Positions 25,028 through 35,749 of a stretch of DNA of 64,000 nucleotides are shown here, one piece after another; within the stretch, counting starts at the first letter, position 1; every line of letters begins with the position of its first letter. This stretch comes from Micropterus salmoides (taxonomy: Eukaryota > Chordata > Actinopteri > Centrarchiformes > Centrarchidae): NCBI RefSeq assembly GCF_014851395.1, contig NW_024044681.1, forward strand, positions 20,724,992 through 20,788,991. The letters are read 5' to 3'. The notes under the pieces were generated by a model, which worked only from the letters and a program-made list of their open reading frames with translations, was not told the origin of the DNA and made no database searches. The translations under genes and the position numbers were made by a program.

Positions 25028-28000
25028 CCGCAGCCTTTTACCGCTGAGTCTGTCGCTGATGCCTGTCAAGCAAATTCATCCAACAGCTTCATCCAAACAA
25101 TCAATTTAATCCAAGACAACAATCGAAATGTAGACATTGAGCATTTGTCTGACCCACCCTATCACTTTGACCGTGAGAAATTTTCTGAGGGAAGAAAAAT
25201 CATTACAGATGGATTATCAGCTGTGAAGGCCAGCAACAAGTTACAGAACTTTGAGGCAGCAAGAGAACAACTGGGTGCAATCTTACACACTTTACAGGTA
25301 CTTTCTACTCGTTTTGTTTCCATTTTAAGTTTCTCACACAAATGTTAATCAGGTGCAGCAGTGTTATGCCATTAGTCAGTGTGCAAATGTATCAAAACTG
25401 TATGCAATGCCATTTGTTTTAGTTTTACAACCGCCCACCAAATCTTTAAAAGAGCTTAGTGAAGAGTTTTGAAAAAAGAATGTTGGTACTAAAAGATAAT
25501 GAGAGATGCTGTTTTTGACATGTTGTAAATATGTAACTTGTCTTCCTTTTTCAATAATAGGATTTCTACAGTCATAGTAACTGGGTGGAAATGGAAAACA
25601 CACTCCCAAACTCCAATCTGATCAGATCAGACACCAGCATCGGTAACATTGCAGGTAATAGTTCATGTGACGTCAGTGTGTTTGTCTGTCTTACCAAAAC
25701 GAAAAAATACAGAGATGAAGAGAGATTTGATGTGATTAGAGAGATCATTTTACTAAACTAAACACTGATAAAATATCTTGAAAATTTTCTTTCCCCATAG
25801 CTGAAAGCAGAGCAACCTGTCGCAACTGTAATGGAGACGACTGCACAAACAACATTTTGGAGGACATCCTGCAGGAAAAGATACTTATCTCTGGATATAC
25901 TGGTGTTTCCAAACCAATCGGTAAATTACCCACCTTTCTGCATACCTAAAGAATTGTGTTTAAATTAGAGTACAAATGCCATTTATAAAATTGAGGCTCA
26001 AATGCCACAGCTCCATAGAAACAAATATCTGTAACAAAATGCACCCAATAGCACTGTCATCTCAATATGTGAAGAAACGACAGCTATGGTCAATGGTGGC
26101 TCCCAAGTTTGATGCTGAACTAATGACACACCAGCTGTGTCTCAATTCATGTGGAAAAAGTACTCAATTTTTATACTTCAGTAAAAGTACAGATACCACA
26201 CTAAAATGTTACTCAGGTAAAAGTGAAAAAGTACCTGGTTTTAAAAGTACTTAAAGTAAAAAGTATAACTATTGATCTTACATAAAGCAACCTATCTTCT
26301 TAAATTCACTGAATACAGGTTTGAATACAGCATTGTAAGTTACACAATCACAATAAGGAAAACTGAGTCGCAAGCGGACAAGTGAATAATTCTACTGTGT
26401 GGAGGATTAGCCTGCGTTTTTTCTCTGCTGATATGTTTGTAACCCCTTCAGACCGTCTGACAGACACATAACCCAGTTTGGGACTGTATGTTAGGATGAG
26501 ACAAGCAGGTGGAAATCGAAACTAACTGAAAACACTTGTAATCAGGCAGAAATCTCACCACAAATCCACAAAGATGTTAACGTCAGGACCTCCAAGAAAG
26601 TGCAGTTTCCAGTCCCAGAGCAAGTTTTTAGATGTTTATATTGCAAAACCCTTTCCAGTTATGTCACCACTCAAGTCAAAAACTGGCTAATCCTGACCTC
26701 CCTCGGGCCCTAAGCTAAATTCTGCTATGGGGCCCTACTACCTGACTTGTGAGTGATGTAAACAATTTGCCATTGCTGCACAGTCATACCTGACACTGCA
26801 GTGCTCTCACTACAATCCTCCCTCTTTTCATACAGTCTGTTTCTGTAATAAACCTGAGGGTCTGTGCTAAGGCTTGGCTGGCTGATGCTGGATGTGGATC
26901 CACTGTGCTAGTACTGACTGACGATCCAGCATCTACTCTACTGACAAACTTAAGAATAGCCCCTGTAAATTATAGATAACAGTGCTTGCTCCACTCCTTG
27001 AAGGAGCATAAGAATGCATTGGAGTAATTATGCTTATTGTTGCAACAATTTGAAATTCTCAAGTAAAGTACAAATCTGGAAAATTCTGTTCTTAGATTTA
27101 TTCTTGAACTTAGTCTTAAGATCATTTCTGATTGTGTGCTTTGATTCATAGCAGATAGGATACTGAGCATTCAAATTGATTCTCTTATGTTTAAGGAGTC
27201 GACTTACCCCTCATTTTTTGGAAAGTCATATTTTGAAAATAGTTTATTTTAGATCCAAAGGGATTATTCCCAGGGATGCACCACATATTGAAATATATGT
27301 ACATACATCACTGTCATGTCCTCACTGAAATGCCTCAAGTATAAAGTGGCTCAAATCACCCCTGCTCTCCTACTTCTTTCTAATTCGACACACTATAGAA
27401 CATTGCATGCTATTTTCAATTCCTCACACCTTTAATGGATTATTCCTATTACATTGATAATTGTTATGGGTGGTGTGGGGACAGAGAGGACCCAAATGCA
27501 ACGTCCAGCTTTAACAGGTTTTATTGGGAAAAGGGGGTGAGGGACTGGAGTCAAGGGAGAGGTGGATGCCGGGGAAACACAAGTACGGGGAACCGAGGAG
27601 ACTGGGACCAGAGGGCCGGGGAACACTGGGAGAGAGAGAGAGCACACACAGGGGAGGAGACACAGGGAGGCAGGCAGAGAACAGAGAAAACCAAGGAAAA
27701 AGCAGAATAACGATGAAAGGAGAAAAAGCCAGGACACTCACCGTCAGCTGGGCTGCCACCACAACAGATAATGAAGCTAATGCAAAGTTCAACACAGGTT
27801 TGGATGCATATCCAAACTGCAATACCCCTACAAAACCAGCACGTCAAGTCTAGACTTTGCTCAAAGATTAGACCACTACCACATCAAAGTAAGGTTTTAC
27901 TAGTTAAACATGATTTTCTGCATGAGTCATTCTTAGGTTCAAAAATGGTCGAAAGTCAGTTTTATAAATGAGACCCCTTGTTCACTCGCACTGTTCTCAT

Positions 28001-28994
28001 TGCGTAATTTTAGGCTACAGCAACAGATTTTTTCTGAGAACTCACTGGACACTACCCGCTCAGTACCAAACAGCGGACAGACAAAGGGAGAGACTAGTTG
28101 GTGAACATAGTGGAGCATTTAACAGCTAAAGAGCCAAATACTTGACTCTGGAGTTGGTGGAGACCAAATACTGTGCTAAGAGAGTTCACATTTGACAGCA
28201 CCAAATGACTGAAAATGATTTAATTTCTTCCAGTGTGAGCATCTACTGTATGTCCTTTGTGCAATGCATTATGGTAGAAACGTGACCACAAAAAACACAA
28301 TATGAATTTGGGACACAGCTCTAAAAATGTTTTTCAACTATTGATGATGCCAAGAGATCACCAAAGTATTCATCAGATTTCATCCTCTGGGAACTATGAA
28401 TGTCTGTACAAAATGATAGTGCAAGTTGTGAAGATGTTTCAGTCAAGACCAAAGTGATGGGCCCACCAGCAGACTAACTTTGTGGTCTCTAGAGCCATGC
28501 TGCTAGTGTGCTTAAAACACAGATTGAAAGAGAAGACTGTGAAAAGCAGTGTGGTAGTCTCTAAAGATGATGAAGATGTAAAGCTGTATGACACACTTGG
28601 TTCTGTTTCTAATGCTGAACAGGAAAATGCAGCCATGGAGGTAAATTTGATACATCAAGTACAATTGAGCCTAAAGGTGGGATCAACAAAGACACGTTAA
28701 GCTCGAACCATGGACATCTCCACATTACAGCAGCAGATTTGGCGATAGCTGCAACCAGTGAGCTACTAGAGGACGTTCGAAAGGCTGCTGGTGACCGAGT
28801 ATTCCTACAGTATGTAACCCCCATTCTGCATGTTTCAGTTACACTACTGTAAGAAGACAAAGGGATTTAATCTCTATTTTATATGTCTCTCTCCATTCCT
28901 TAGGATGATAGGAATCTCCAAAGGCTCCAGTAACGCTCTTTGTATGTTGTTGTTTTGGTTTATGGTGTGTGTATGTGCATACTTAACACTGTAG
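24723..28994 (+). CDS. Short VWA7-like secreted or anchored protein (N-terminal domain only)
   Basis: Exons are 24723-24905, 25034-25297, 25561-25654, 25801-25920, 28623-28809 and 28904-28994. Their lengths sum to 939 bases, giving an open frame of 312 residues plus stop, with GT-AG junctions. Residues 1-20 (MMSGLAALCLLLLQTGILGF) are a clear signal peptide. Motifs shared with vertebrate VWA7 are SHQEITQIAILKTTVQVCQA, FEAAREQLGAILHTLQDFYS then HSNWVE, CRNCNGDDCTNNIL, KCSHGG and GGINKDTLSSNHGHLH. This N-terminal region is related to the fungal Het-C family, as I recall. In VWA7 a von Willebrand A domain follows; here the frame ends just before it. The last residues (LCMLLFWFMVCVCAYLTL) are hydrophobic and may be a GPI signal or tail anchor. 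Function unknown. Exon 2 could start at 25028 instead, adding two residues. Confidence 0.82.
24989..25025 (+). repeat. (TG)n tract at the vwa7-like exon 2 acceptor
   Basis: About 18 TG units lie immediately before the 'tagccgcag' acceptor of exon 2. Pseudogene copy C keeps a (CA)n tract in the equivalent place at about 58270-58312 (complementary strand). Confidence 0.9.
26140..26870. mobile_element. Repeat inserted in vwa7-like intron 4
   Basis: Copies A and B are collinear in this intron up to about 26135 ('actaatgacacac') and again from about 26885 ('gctggatgtggatc'). The segment between them exists only in copy A. It starts with the dispersed 'cttcagtaaaagtacagata' and 'aaagtacttaaagt' repeat, also present in a coronin intron. 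I cannot define exact ends. Confidence 0.5.
27462..27766. mobile_element. 305-bp element with 6-bp target duplication
   Basis: It begins TGTTATGGGTGG and ends CCACCACAACA, an imperfect inverted repeat, and is flanked by GATAAT at 27456-27461 and 27767-27772. Pseudogene copy B has a single GATAAT at 51649-51654 (complement) with matching flanks, which is an empty site. TG...CA ends and a 6-bp duplication would fit either a small LTR or a DNA element. The many minus-strand frames here are low-complexity and not genes. Confidence 0.8.
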
Positions 28995-29112
28995 CTGAGC
29001 TGATTTGTTTAAGCTGTTCTGTGTATATAACGAGAGCAATGTAATCAAATTCCTCATATGTGTGCACATACTCTGCCATTACAGCTGATTCAGATTCTTA
29101 GGTCTTGATTGA

Positions 29113-29118
29113 AATAAA
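29113..29118 (+). other. Poly(A) signal of the vwa7-like gene
   Basis: AATAAA lies 119 bp after the predicted stop at 28994. The same motif is kept downstream of pseudogene copy B. Another AATAAA follows at about 29172. Confidence 0.55.
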
Positions 29119-29187
29119 GCATGAGTGATGACGTTAAAGCAGTGAGGACTGTCACTTCCTGAATAATCAACAATAAAGTGGGAACAT

Positions 29188-29747
29188 CATAGGTATCATT
29201 TACCCTGGGTCCCCACCACTTTCTGAAATGGCTGGTTTTATTCCCACCACTTTTTCAAAGCCTTTGCTAAACGTTTTCTGAAAATTTGCTTGAAACAAGA
29301 AATGTTAAATAACGAATAAAAATTCTATGAGAAAGGTTTAGTTGCACAATAGGAAAACATGAAATGCAATATAAATATAGAAGAAACAGATCTGCCTTGT
29401 CCAAAAAAAGTCACTTCTGAATTGTCACTGGCCACATGAATTTTGTTTCCCTTCATATAAATAAAGACATTCCCACCATAAATTGGTGCAGAAAATATCT
29501 CTAGAATGCAGGAAATTAAGCCTTCAATTCTCAAAATCTTCTGGGGGAGGAGCCCCAGACCCCTCAATCAAACAGCCTATTTCATCAATGAATATTTCTT
29601 CTAAATAGCATTGGAGTATCTTGTTGTCTTGGTGTTGTGACTCCAATATTGTGCATTATCACTTCTCGTGGACTAAGCGTTTCGTTACATGCCTAATATG
29701 AGCTCTTAAATGTCCCCACCACTTTTCAACACAAAGTGAGGCCCTTG
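29188..29747. mobile_element. 560-bp hAT-like element with 8-bp target duplication
   Basis: Flanked by GGGAACAT at 29180-29187 and 29748-29755. Copy B has one GGGAACAT (complement at 50252-50259) in the matching position, an empty site. The subterminal block CCCACCACTTT occurs near both ends in inverted orientation. Eight-base duplications are the hallmark of hAT transposons. No transposase frame is present. Relatives lie at about 18740-18930. Confidence 0.78.
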
Positions 29748-30099
29748 GGGAACATAAAATGAGGCCTCTGTTTACATTCTTGTACCTTTCCCTGATCTAG
29801 GCAGGACCTTAACGACCCAAACTGGACTGGTCTAAGTTTTTGTCCTCTGAAGTGAAGTAAAAGGGATGTTTGTGCCTTCAAATGTATAATTTGTTCTTCA
29901 TCTACTTGCCTGCAAAACTGTAACTAACTCAATATAATAATCCAGTGTGTGCTGTCATGTGTATTATACTGACGAATAAAATAATTTCTTCCTCCTGAAC
30001 CCCAGATTGTGTATCTCATGTTCAGAAAACTGAGCAATGAACCACTGAACAATCTGCTGCTAATTCCAGCTAATTGGGTGTGAATGCTGCAAGCATTTG

Positions 30100-31085
30100 C
30101 ATCCTATGTTGTTGCTAACCTTTATTATTATTCTTCCGTCACGTTTTTTTCATGCGCTAACTAGTCCCACAGCTTTTGACGTAGAAATGGGGTGCTATTA
30201 CTTTTGTCATAGATACCTTGAATATTTTCCAAATTATTCAAGGTTTTCCAGGAAAATTCTCCCATTGTAAGTGAATGGAGAGACTGTCAAAATCCTCCTC
30301 ATACCTACTCCACTTTGAAAGCTCACCAGTTCAGCATACTTTCAGCTACAGACTTGATTTAAACTGTAAATTGGTTCACGGTCGCTGTCGAAGTTTTATG
30401 GTTTTTTGTGCTCTTTTCTGAGTTTATAATGGGTGTGTATTGCGTGAGTTCGAGTGGTTGACATCATCACTACAGTGTAGCAGGCTTGCAAAATCTTCTT
30501 AGATTTTCTTTTTAACTCGCTGGCTTGACCACAATTTTAACTCTATAAGCATACTATATACTAGAAATGTAGGTATTTTTGTTGTGGTTCCTCACATGTG
30601 CTTATTAAATCCCTCGGACTTATAGATTTGTCTCTGTGTCCTTCCAAAGGACAAGAGTGACAGAAAATCCTCCATAGGCTTCAATAGTAAATTCTCAACA
30701 TTTCTTGACCAGAGCAGAACGTACCAGTTTTTCAACTCGCCGAAGTGGTCCCTTTTTTCAACTTTATCCACACAAAAAATATATCCTGTTGTTCAGAAAT
30801 GCCTTCTGCCGCTCCCGGTCAAGTCATTTTGTCGATGCGACCTATAGTTTAGTCTCTGAGGTGGTTTGTTTGAGGCAAAGTCTCAGAGAAAGTTTCCTAT
30901 CTGTCTATATAGGATAGCTGGTTGCCCAGGTGATGTTAATAAGCAGAGAGAGATCAAAGGGAGACGCACACTCACACACATTCTCTCTCTCACGCATACA
31001 TACTTGGTCCTGTGTTCCGATTGGTGGACAGACGTTAAGCTATTTCTTGAATTAAGTCAAGTGTACTGCATCCAGAGTACTGCAT
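30100..31085. repeat. Dispersed fish repeat, no gene
   Basis: It starts with 'tattattattcttccgtcac' and continues with moderately complex non-coding DNA. I recognise the opening as a recurrent fish repeat but cannot name it. The plus-strand frames of 70-93 residues in it look like chance. Confidence 0.4.
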
Positions 31086-31188
31086 CTGCTACTACAACAA
31101 CTACTACTGCACTAATTACTACTACTACTACTTGGTACTACAACTAACACACACAGAGAGACACAAACAGACACACACACACACACAC
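31086..31188 (+). repeat. (ACT)n and (CA)n microsatellites
   Basis: An imperfect CTA/ACT triplet run spans about 31086-31145, followed by a short (CA)n tract at about 31172-31190. Confidence 0.8.
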
Positions 31189-31218
31189 ACTGTTCCCTTC
31201 ATTGGAAACAGTTGGGTC

Positions 31219-31668
31219 TCTGTGTCTCACAGTGTCACAGTCTTATAGTCCACCTGTCTCTCTCACAGTCCGTCTCACAGTCTTATAGTCCACCTCTCTC
31301 TCTGACTCACAGTCCGTCTCACAGTCTTATAGTCCACCTGTGTCTCTGTCTCACAGTCCCTCTCACAGTCTTATATTCCACCTCTCTATCTGTCTCACAG
31401 TCCCTCTCACAGTCTTATATTCCACCTCTCTATCTGTCTCACAGTCCCTCTCACAGTCTTATAGTCCACCTGTGTCTCTTTCTCACAGTCAGTCTTACAG
31501 TCTTTTAGTCCACCTTTCTCTCTGTCTCACAGTCAGTCTCACAGTCTTATTGTCCACCTGTCTCGCAGTCCATCTCAATCTTTTAATCCACCTTTCTCTC
31601 TGTTTCACAGTCTGTCTCACAGTCTGTCTCAGTCTCATTGTCCACCTGTCTCTCTGTCACACAGTGCA
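31219..31668 (+). repeat. Minisatellite, 44-bp unit, about ten copies
   Basis: The unit contains 'tctcacagtcttatagtcca' followed by 'cctctctctctgtctcacag'. Two adjacent units at about 31362-31450 are identical; others vary by substitution or are shortened to about 36-42 bp. Forty-four is not a multiple of three, so the long plus-strand frames across it are not real proteins. Confidence 0.9.
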
Positions 31669-31688
31669 CATGTATGCATAACAGTGCG

Positions 31689-31689
<1 letters not shown>

Positions 31690-31731
<42 letters not shown>

Positions 31732-31745
31732 ACACATACACACAC
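31690..31745 (+). repeat. (CA)n microsatellite
   Basis: A CA repeat with a few CATA interruptions just after the minisatellite. Confidence 0.9.
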
Positions 31746-32733
31746 ATTAAAGGAGACTTATTAGGCTTCTTATATTTTCTGTCTTATGTAACTCTAACAA
31801 CTGGCAACTCCTATGCTTAGCCTGTCTCGGCTGCTGAGCGGCATAATCATCCTGCTTCAGGATCTCGGCCAATCAGAACACAGTGGGCTGCTTGTTTAAG
31901 AGAGAGGCTGAAATGAGAGCTTGCATGAAGTTTAGCAATTCAGTTTAGCATTAGCATCCAACAGCCAGCATTCACACTGCAATTTCTCCAGAAATTGTAC
32001 TGTCTAGTTAATTTTGGATTTCATCACAACAATGGAGGACAGTCAAAATCACTTGACTGCAGACTTTGGGACCAGACTGGCAGAATGGTACCTCAAAAGC
32101 AAATGTTGAAAATGAGAATAGACAAAGATCTTTTTAAACCAATCTTCCTCAAGTATAGCTTTAAAGCTGATGATACACGGGGCAACTTTTTGAGCAATGT
32201 TGCTGGGCAATCTTGCTAGTGGCAAGTCTGACTATGTTTTGAACGGATAGTGGCGGTGCTGTGCGGGTGGAGGAGTGGTGCACTGTAAAAACTGAGACTA
32301 GGGTTAATTAATATTTAGTAAATAAATATTAGTAACCTATACATAATAAAAAATACTATGTTCAGTTTGGAATCATGTTGAGCTGAATTCAACAAATTTT
32401 TATTATTTATTAATTACATTTTACTCAATTTAGTTTGAATAAAATCAATTATGAATCACTAAGTAGAATTTAATTATATTTAATCAGGAAAGTCAAAGAT
32501 GCAGAAAATGTATTAATTTTACTCATTTGGAGGTCTTTGGTTTTAATCATCTTACACTTCCACCCAAGCTGCTTTGCACCACATGGACATCGTCATCTGC
32601 CACATTTGTCAGGGACCACCATCTTCTCAAAGGTAAGACATGTTTCATTCGGTTTAATTATTGTTAGTTAATGAAAATTGTATAACCAAGCTGCTGTAAC
32701 AGGTTGCAGCTGAACATGCTTTACTGCAGGTTA

Positions 32734-33657
32734 CTAAACATTCCAACTGTAGTATGAACAATCCAGTTGCTGATCGTGTGTTTGGAAGCGGGGAGCCCAG
32801 CCTTGGGGGACCCGAAACACACCAGCAACTGGTCTGCTTTCCTCCACCGGGAAGACCTCAGAGTGTAAATACTCAGTGCTCTGACAGGGCAGAGCAGATG
32901 AAGTCTCCCGTCCTCCGCTGTCATATGAGGTGGGGGATGAAACGCCTGCAGCACCGTGACCCCGGGCCAACCTGGATGGGACCTTAGGGACATAGTCCGG
33001 ACAGGGGTGCAGGATGGCTCTGACCCTCCCCGGGGCAAACTCCAGGCATTGCGGAGAAACCGAAAGTGCCTGGAGATCCCCCACCCTCCTCAGAGAGGTG
33101 ATAGCGAGGAGAAAGGCCATCTTAAGGGTCAGGTGCTTGGCCTCAGCCGACTCCAGGGGTTCGAAGGGGGCCTTAGTCAGCGCTTCAAGAACCACTGCCA
33201 GGTCCCAGGTGGGAAGCCTGGACCGAGTCACGGGTCTCATCCTCCGGGCTCCACGGAGGAAGCGCACGACCAGTGGAAGCTTCCCCAGAGGCCCATCCCT
33301 CAGAGGGGTGTGGAACGCCGCCACGGCAGCCACATATACCTTGAGTGTGGATGGGGAAAGGCCAGCAGAGAAACGGTCCTGGAGGAACTCCAGTACCATA
33401 GTCACCGGGCAGGTAACTGGGTCCACCGCTCGTTCTCTGCACCAGGCGGCAAACACATTCCACTTTAGGCCGTACATTCTTCTCGTGGATGGGGCTCTGG
33501 AGCTAAGCAGCGTCTCGACTGTTCCTGCTGTGAGGCCCGCCTCCAGGAACTGGGCCCCCTCAGGGGCCAGACCCACAGTCTCCATAGGGCGGGGCAAGGG
33601 TGAAAGACCTGGCCCTGCGCCTGAGACAGCAGATCCTTCCTCAGAGGGACCTGCCAT
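32734..33657 (-). pseudogene. DIRS tyrosine recombinase, copy 1, truncated
   Basis: The frame has the N-terminal SAM-like core-binding part (SSRAPSTRRMYGLKWNVFAA, GLSPSTLKVYVAAVAAFH) and the first catalytic Arg region (ITSLRRVGDLQALS). It runs into a frameshift near 32985 and ends at about 32734 without the H-x-x-R and Tyr motifs, so it cannot be a working recombinase. Confidence 0.8.
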
Positions 33658-34234
33658 GGTCCACGTCTATGGGGCCGAACTCTTCGCACAATAACTCCAC
33701 CACCTCGGGGTGGAGTCTCCATTCCCCGGGTCTCAGCCCCTGTCTCAACAGCAGGTCTGCTCCTTGATTCTGGGTCCCAGGGATGTACATCGCTCTGAGG
33801 GACAGCAGTCTCTGCTGGGACCACAGGAGGATCCGATGCGCCAGCTTGCATAATGGGTGCGAGCGCAGACCCCCCTGGTGATTCAAATAGGCCACCACCG
33901 CCGTGTTGTCGGTCCTGACAAGGACGTGGCGACTGCGGAGAGCGGGCAGAAAACTCCTCAGAGCTCTGAAAACCGGCAACATTTCCAGGCAATTTATGTG
34001 CCAAGAGAAATTATGCTCCTGCCAGGAGTATCTCGCGAAGCGGCCGTCCATGACCGCGCCCCATCCTATGAGTGAGCCGTCTGTCGAAATAATTGTCCGG
34101 CGACATGACGCTCCCAACACGGGCCCTTGGGACAGGAACTGGGACGACGGCATCAACCGCCTCGCCAAACAGGCCAGAAGTCGCGATCGGTGCGTCGAGG
34201 AGAAAGGTCTTCTCTTTGGTTGAGGTTGAGCCAT
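33641..34234 (-). CDS. DIRS RNase H domain, copy 1
   Basis: Motifs TDGSLIGWGAVMDG, HINCLEMLPVFRAL and LVRTDNTAVVAYLNHQGG supply the acidic D-E-D residues of RNase H. IPGTQNQGADLLLRQG follows and corresponds to the final conserved H/D region. The frame is open here but lacks the reverse transcriptase that should precede it. Confidence 0.8.
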   Translation of the reverse strand: MAQPQPKRRPFSSTHRSRLLACLARRLMPSSQFLSQGPVLGASCRRTIISTDGSLIGWGAVMDGRFARYSWQEHNFSWHINCLEMLPVFRALRSFLPALRSRHVLVRTDNTAVVAYLNHQGGLRSHPLCKLAHRILLWSQQRLLSLRAMYIPGTQNQGADLLLRQGLRPGEWRLHPEVVELLCEEFGPIDVDHGRSL

Positions 34235-35357
34235 AGGTGCCGTTCCGTGGCTACCAGAGCTGACATGGAGCGACCAATAGCGCGGGCCGTCTCCTTTGTG
34301 ACTCTTAGTGACAAGTCTGTAGCTCGGCGGAGCTCAGCAACATCCTCCTCAGAGGGGCCTGCTCCCGAGTCTATGTCCTTCAGCAGATCGGCCTGGTATG
34401 CCTGCAAAACCGCCATTGTGTGCAGGCTTGCACCAGCCCGGCCTGCCGCCATGTAAGCTTTGCCCACCAAAGCAGATGTCATACGACATAGCTTGGTAGG
34501 TAGCGCCGGCTCTTTGAGGGATGATGCATGACCAGGCGAAAGACCAGAGCATCCTCAGCCCGGGGCATCAACCCATAGCCAAACCCCTTGACTCCCGCTA
34601 CGTCGCTGTAGACCCGGAGCGGGGGAGTAGTCAGACGAGCTGAGAAGGGCTTATCCCAGGACTTGCACAACTCATCATGCAAGTCTGGAAAAAACGGCAG
34701 AGAACGGTGCGGAGGCGGCGCACGGCGCTGCAGAAAGGGCTCATCCAGTTTGCTTGTAGCATGTGTCTCTGGTACATCCTGTGGCCAATCGAGCTGGAGC
34801 TTGCTCACTGCCCGCGTCACCACCTCTAGGAGTTCGTCATAGCTGGGTGCAGACTGATGACGCTCTGCTTTTCTCTCCCGGAAGTCTTCCTCCTCCATGA
34901 TGCTAAGCACGTCTAGCTCCTCAGAGCCAGATAGCTGTAGCCTCTCCTGGCTCATACCTCAAGCGGGAGAAACCGCGAAGCGGGCTCCCGAACGAGACCG
35001 ACGGTAGTCGGAGTCAGCAGACGAGACATGAGAAGCCTCAGCAATCCCGATGCCGTCAGAGATGTCGCGCTGGGAGCCCCATGACCGAAGCCGCCGCGCC
35101 ACCTCAGCGACCGCCGGGCCTGATCCACGGGGAAAGCGCATCCTGCCGTCTTGGGAGAAGAGAGCCGCACGGGACCTCAGCACCCTCAGGGGCAGGGCCT
35201 CGCAATGGCCGCAAGCAGCCCCCTCAAGAGCTGCCTGGGCATGCAGCATCCCCAAACAGGAAACACACAGGGCATGAGTGTCACCCGCCGTGATGTAACG
35301 TGGGCACGGGAAAACACATCGCCTGAATTGATCACCAGCCATCTCTCTGTCTGCCAT
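34153..35357 (-). pseudogene. DIRS gag-like region, copy 1
   Basis: The first frame (35357-34959) has a Cys/His cluster of the CVSCLGMLHAQAA type with CGHC. The next (34955-34479) begins MSQERLQLSGSEELDVLSI and is followed by 34482-34153 with LRRATDLSLRVTKETARAIG. The three frames form one ancestral gag-like protein broken by frameshifts. DIRS gag has no known enzymatic role and is presumed structural. Confidence 0.75.
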
Positions 35358-35424
35358 CCTTCCAGGTAAGAGTTGGGTACTTCTTGCTGTAGTCTTTCTA
35401 AAAATGCCAGAGTGCCTGCTGAAT

Positions 35425-35615
35425 AGAAAATAGCTAATGTGTCCTGTGTGCCGGCGTGCTTATATACGCCTCCAGTTACACCATCACACACTACCGTTCT
35501 AGCAACGCCAATAGGATTGGAGTAGTTTCATTCATGTTTCAGCCCTGCCACGCCCAGAGGCATTCCCATAGTGTCGTCACCGACGCAGTTCGAGTTCCCT
35601 CGAAGGGGAACCTCT
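35425..35615 (-). repeat. DIRS copy 1 terminal repeat (5' side)
   Basis: Blocks 'taatgtgtcctgtgtgccgg' and 'gttctagcaacgccaatagg' recur inverted at about 41640-41830 in DIRS copy 2, as expected for the inverted terminal repeats of DIRS elements. The repeat here is the 5' end of copy 1. Confidence 0.75.
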
Positions 35616-35749
35616 TCCACTCTGAGGGCAGAACCATGCGGTTGAGGCTACAGGCTATCCTACTCAAGGTACCCTCCAATGACTATTATGTTTTCTAATG
35701 TCTTATTTTGTAATCAAATGTGCAACTCAGCTCTGTGTACTTATTGCTT

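Larger units (their letters stand above)
32748..35615 (-). mobile_element. DIRS retroelement, copy 1, internally deleted and 3'-truncated
   Basis: On the minus strand it runs from a terminal repeat (about 35615-35425) through a gag-like region, RNase H and a tyrosine recombinase. The GC content is visibly higher than the surroundings. The reverse transcriptase is missing: gag-like sequence joins RNase H within about 80 bp near 34153-34234. The recombinase ends before its catalytic His and Tyr, and the 3' terminal repeat is absent. DIRS elements use a recombinase instead of an integrase and make no target duplication; none is seen here. Confidence 0.85.

Noticed and set aside
27432..27853. Several overlapping 60-110 codon frames on both strands
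   Set aside because: They come from the low-complexity interior of the 305-bp insertion and share no recognisable domain.
28904..30009. Searched for vWA-domain exons downstream of the vwa7-like gene
   Set aside because: No DxSxS-type motif or other vWA sequence was found in copy A before the end of the duplicated block, nor in copy B.
31219..31668. A possible CRISPR-like array
   Set aside because: The repeats are directly adjacent without unique spacers, in a eukaryotic genome. It is a minisatellite.
31212..31681. Overlapping plus-strand open frames of about 100 codons rich in Ser, Leu and Val
   Set aside because: They are translations of the 44-bp minisatellite. The unit length is not a multiple of three, and there is no start context or homology.
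32754..33694. Long plus-strand frames opposite the DIRS recombinase (up to 226 codons)
   Set aside because: They are antisense shadows of the GC-rich minus-strand DIRS coding region. Only the minus strand has recombinase and RNase H motifs.
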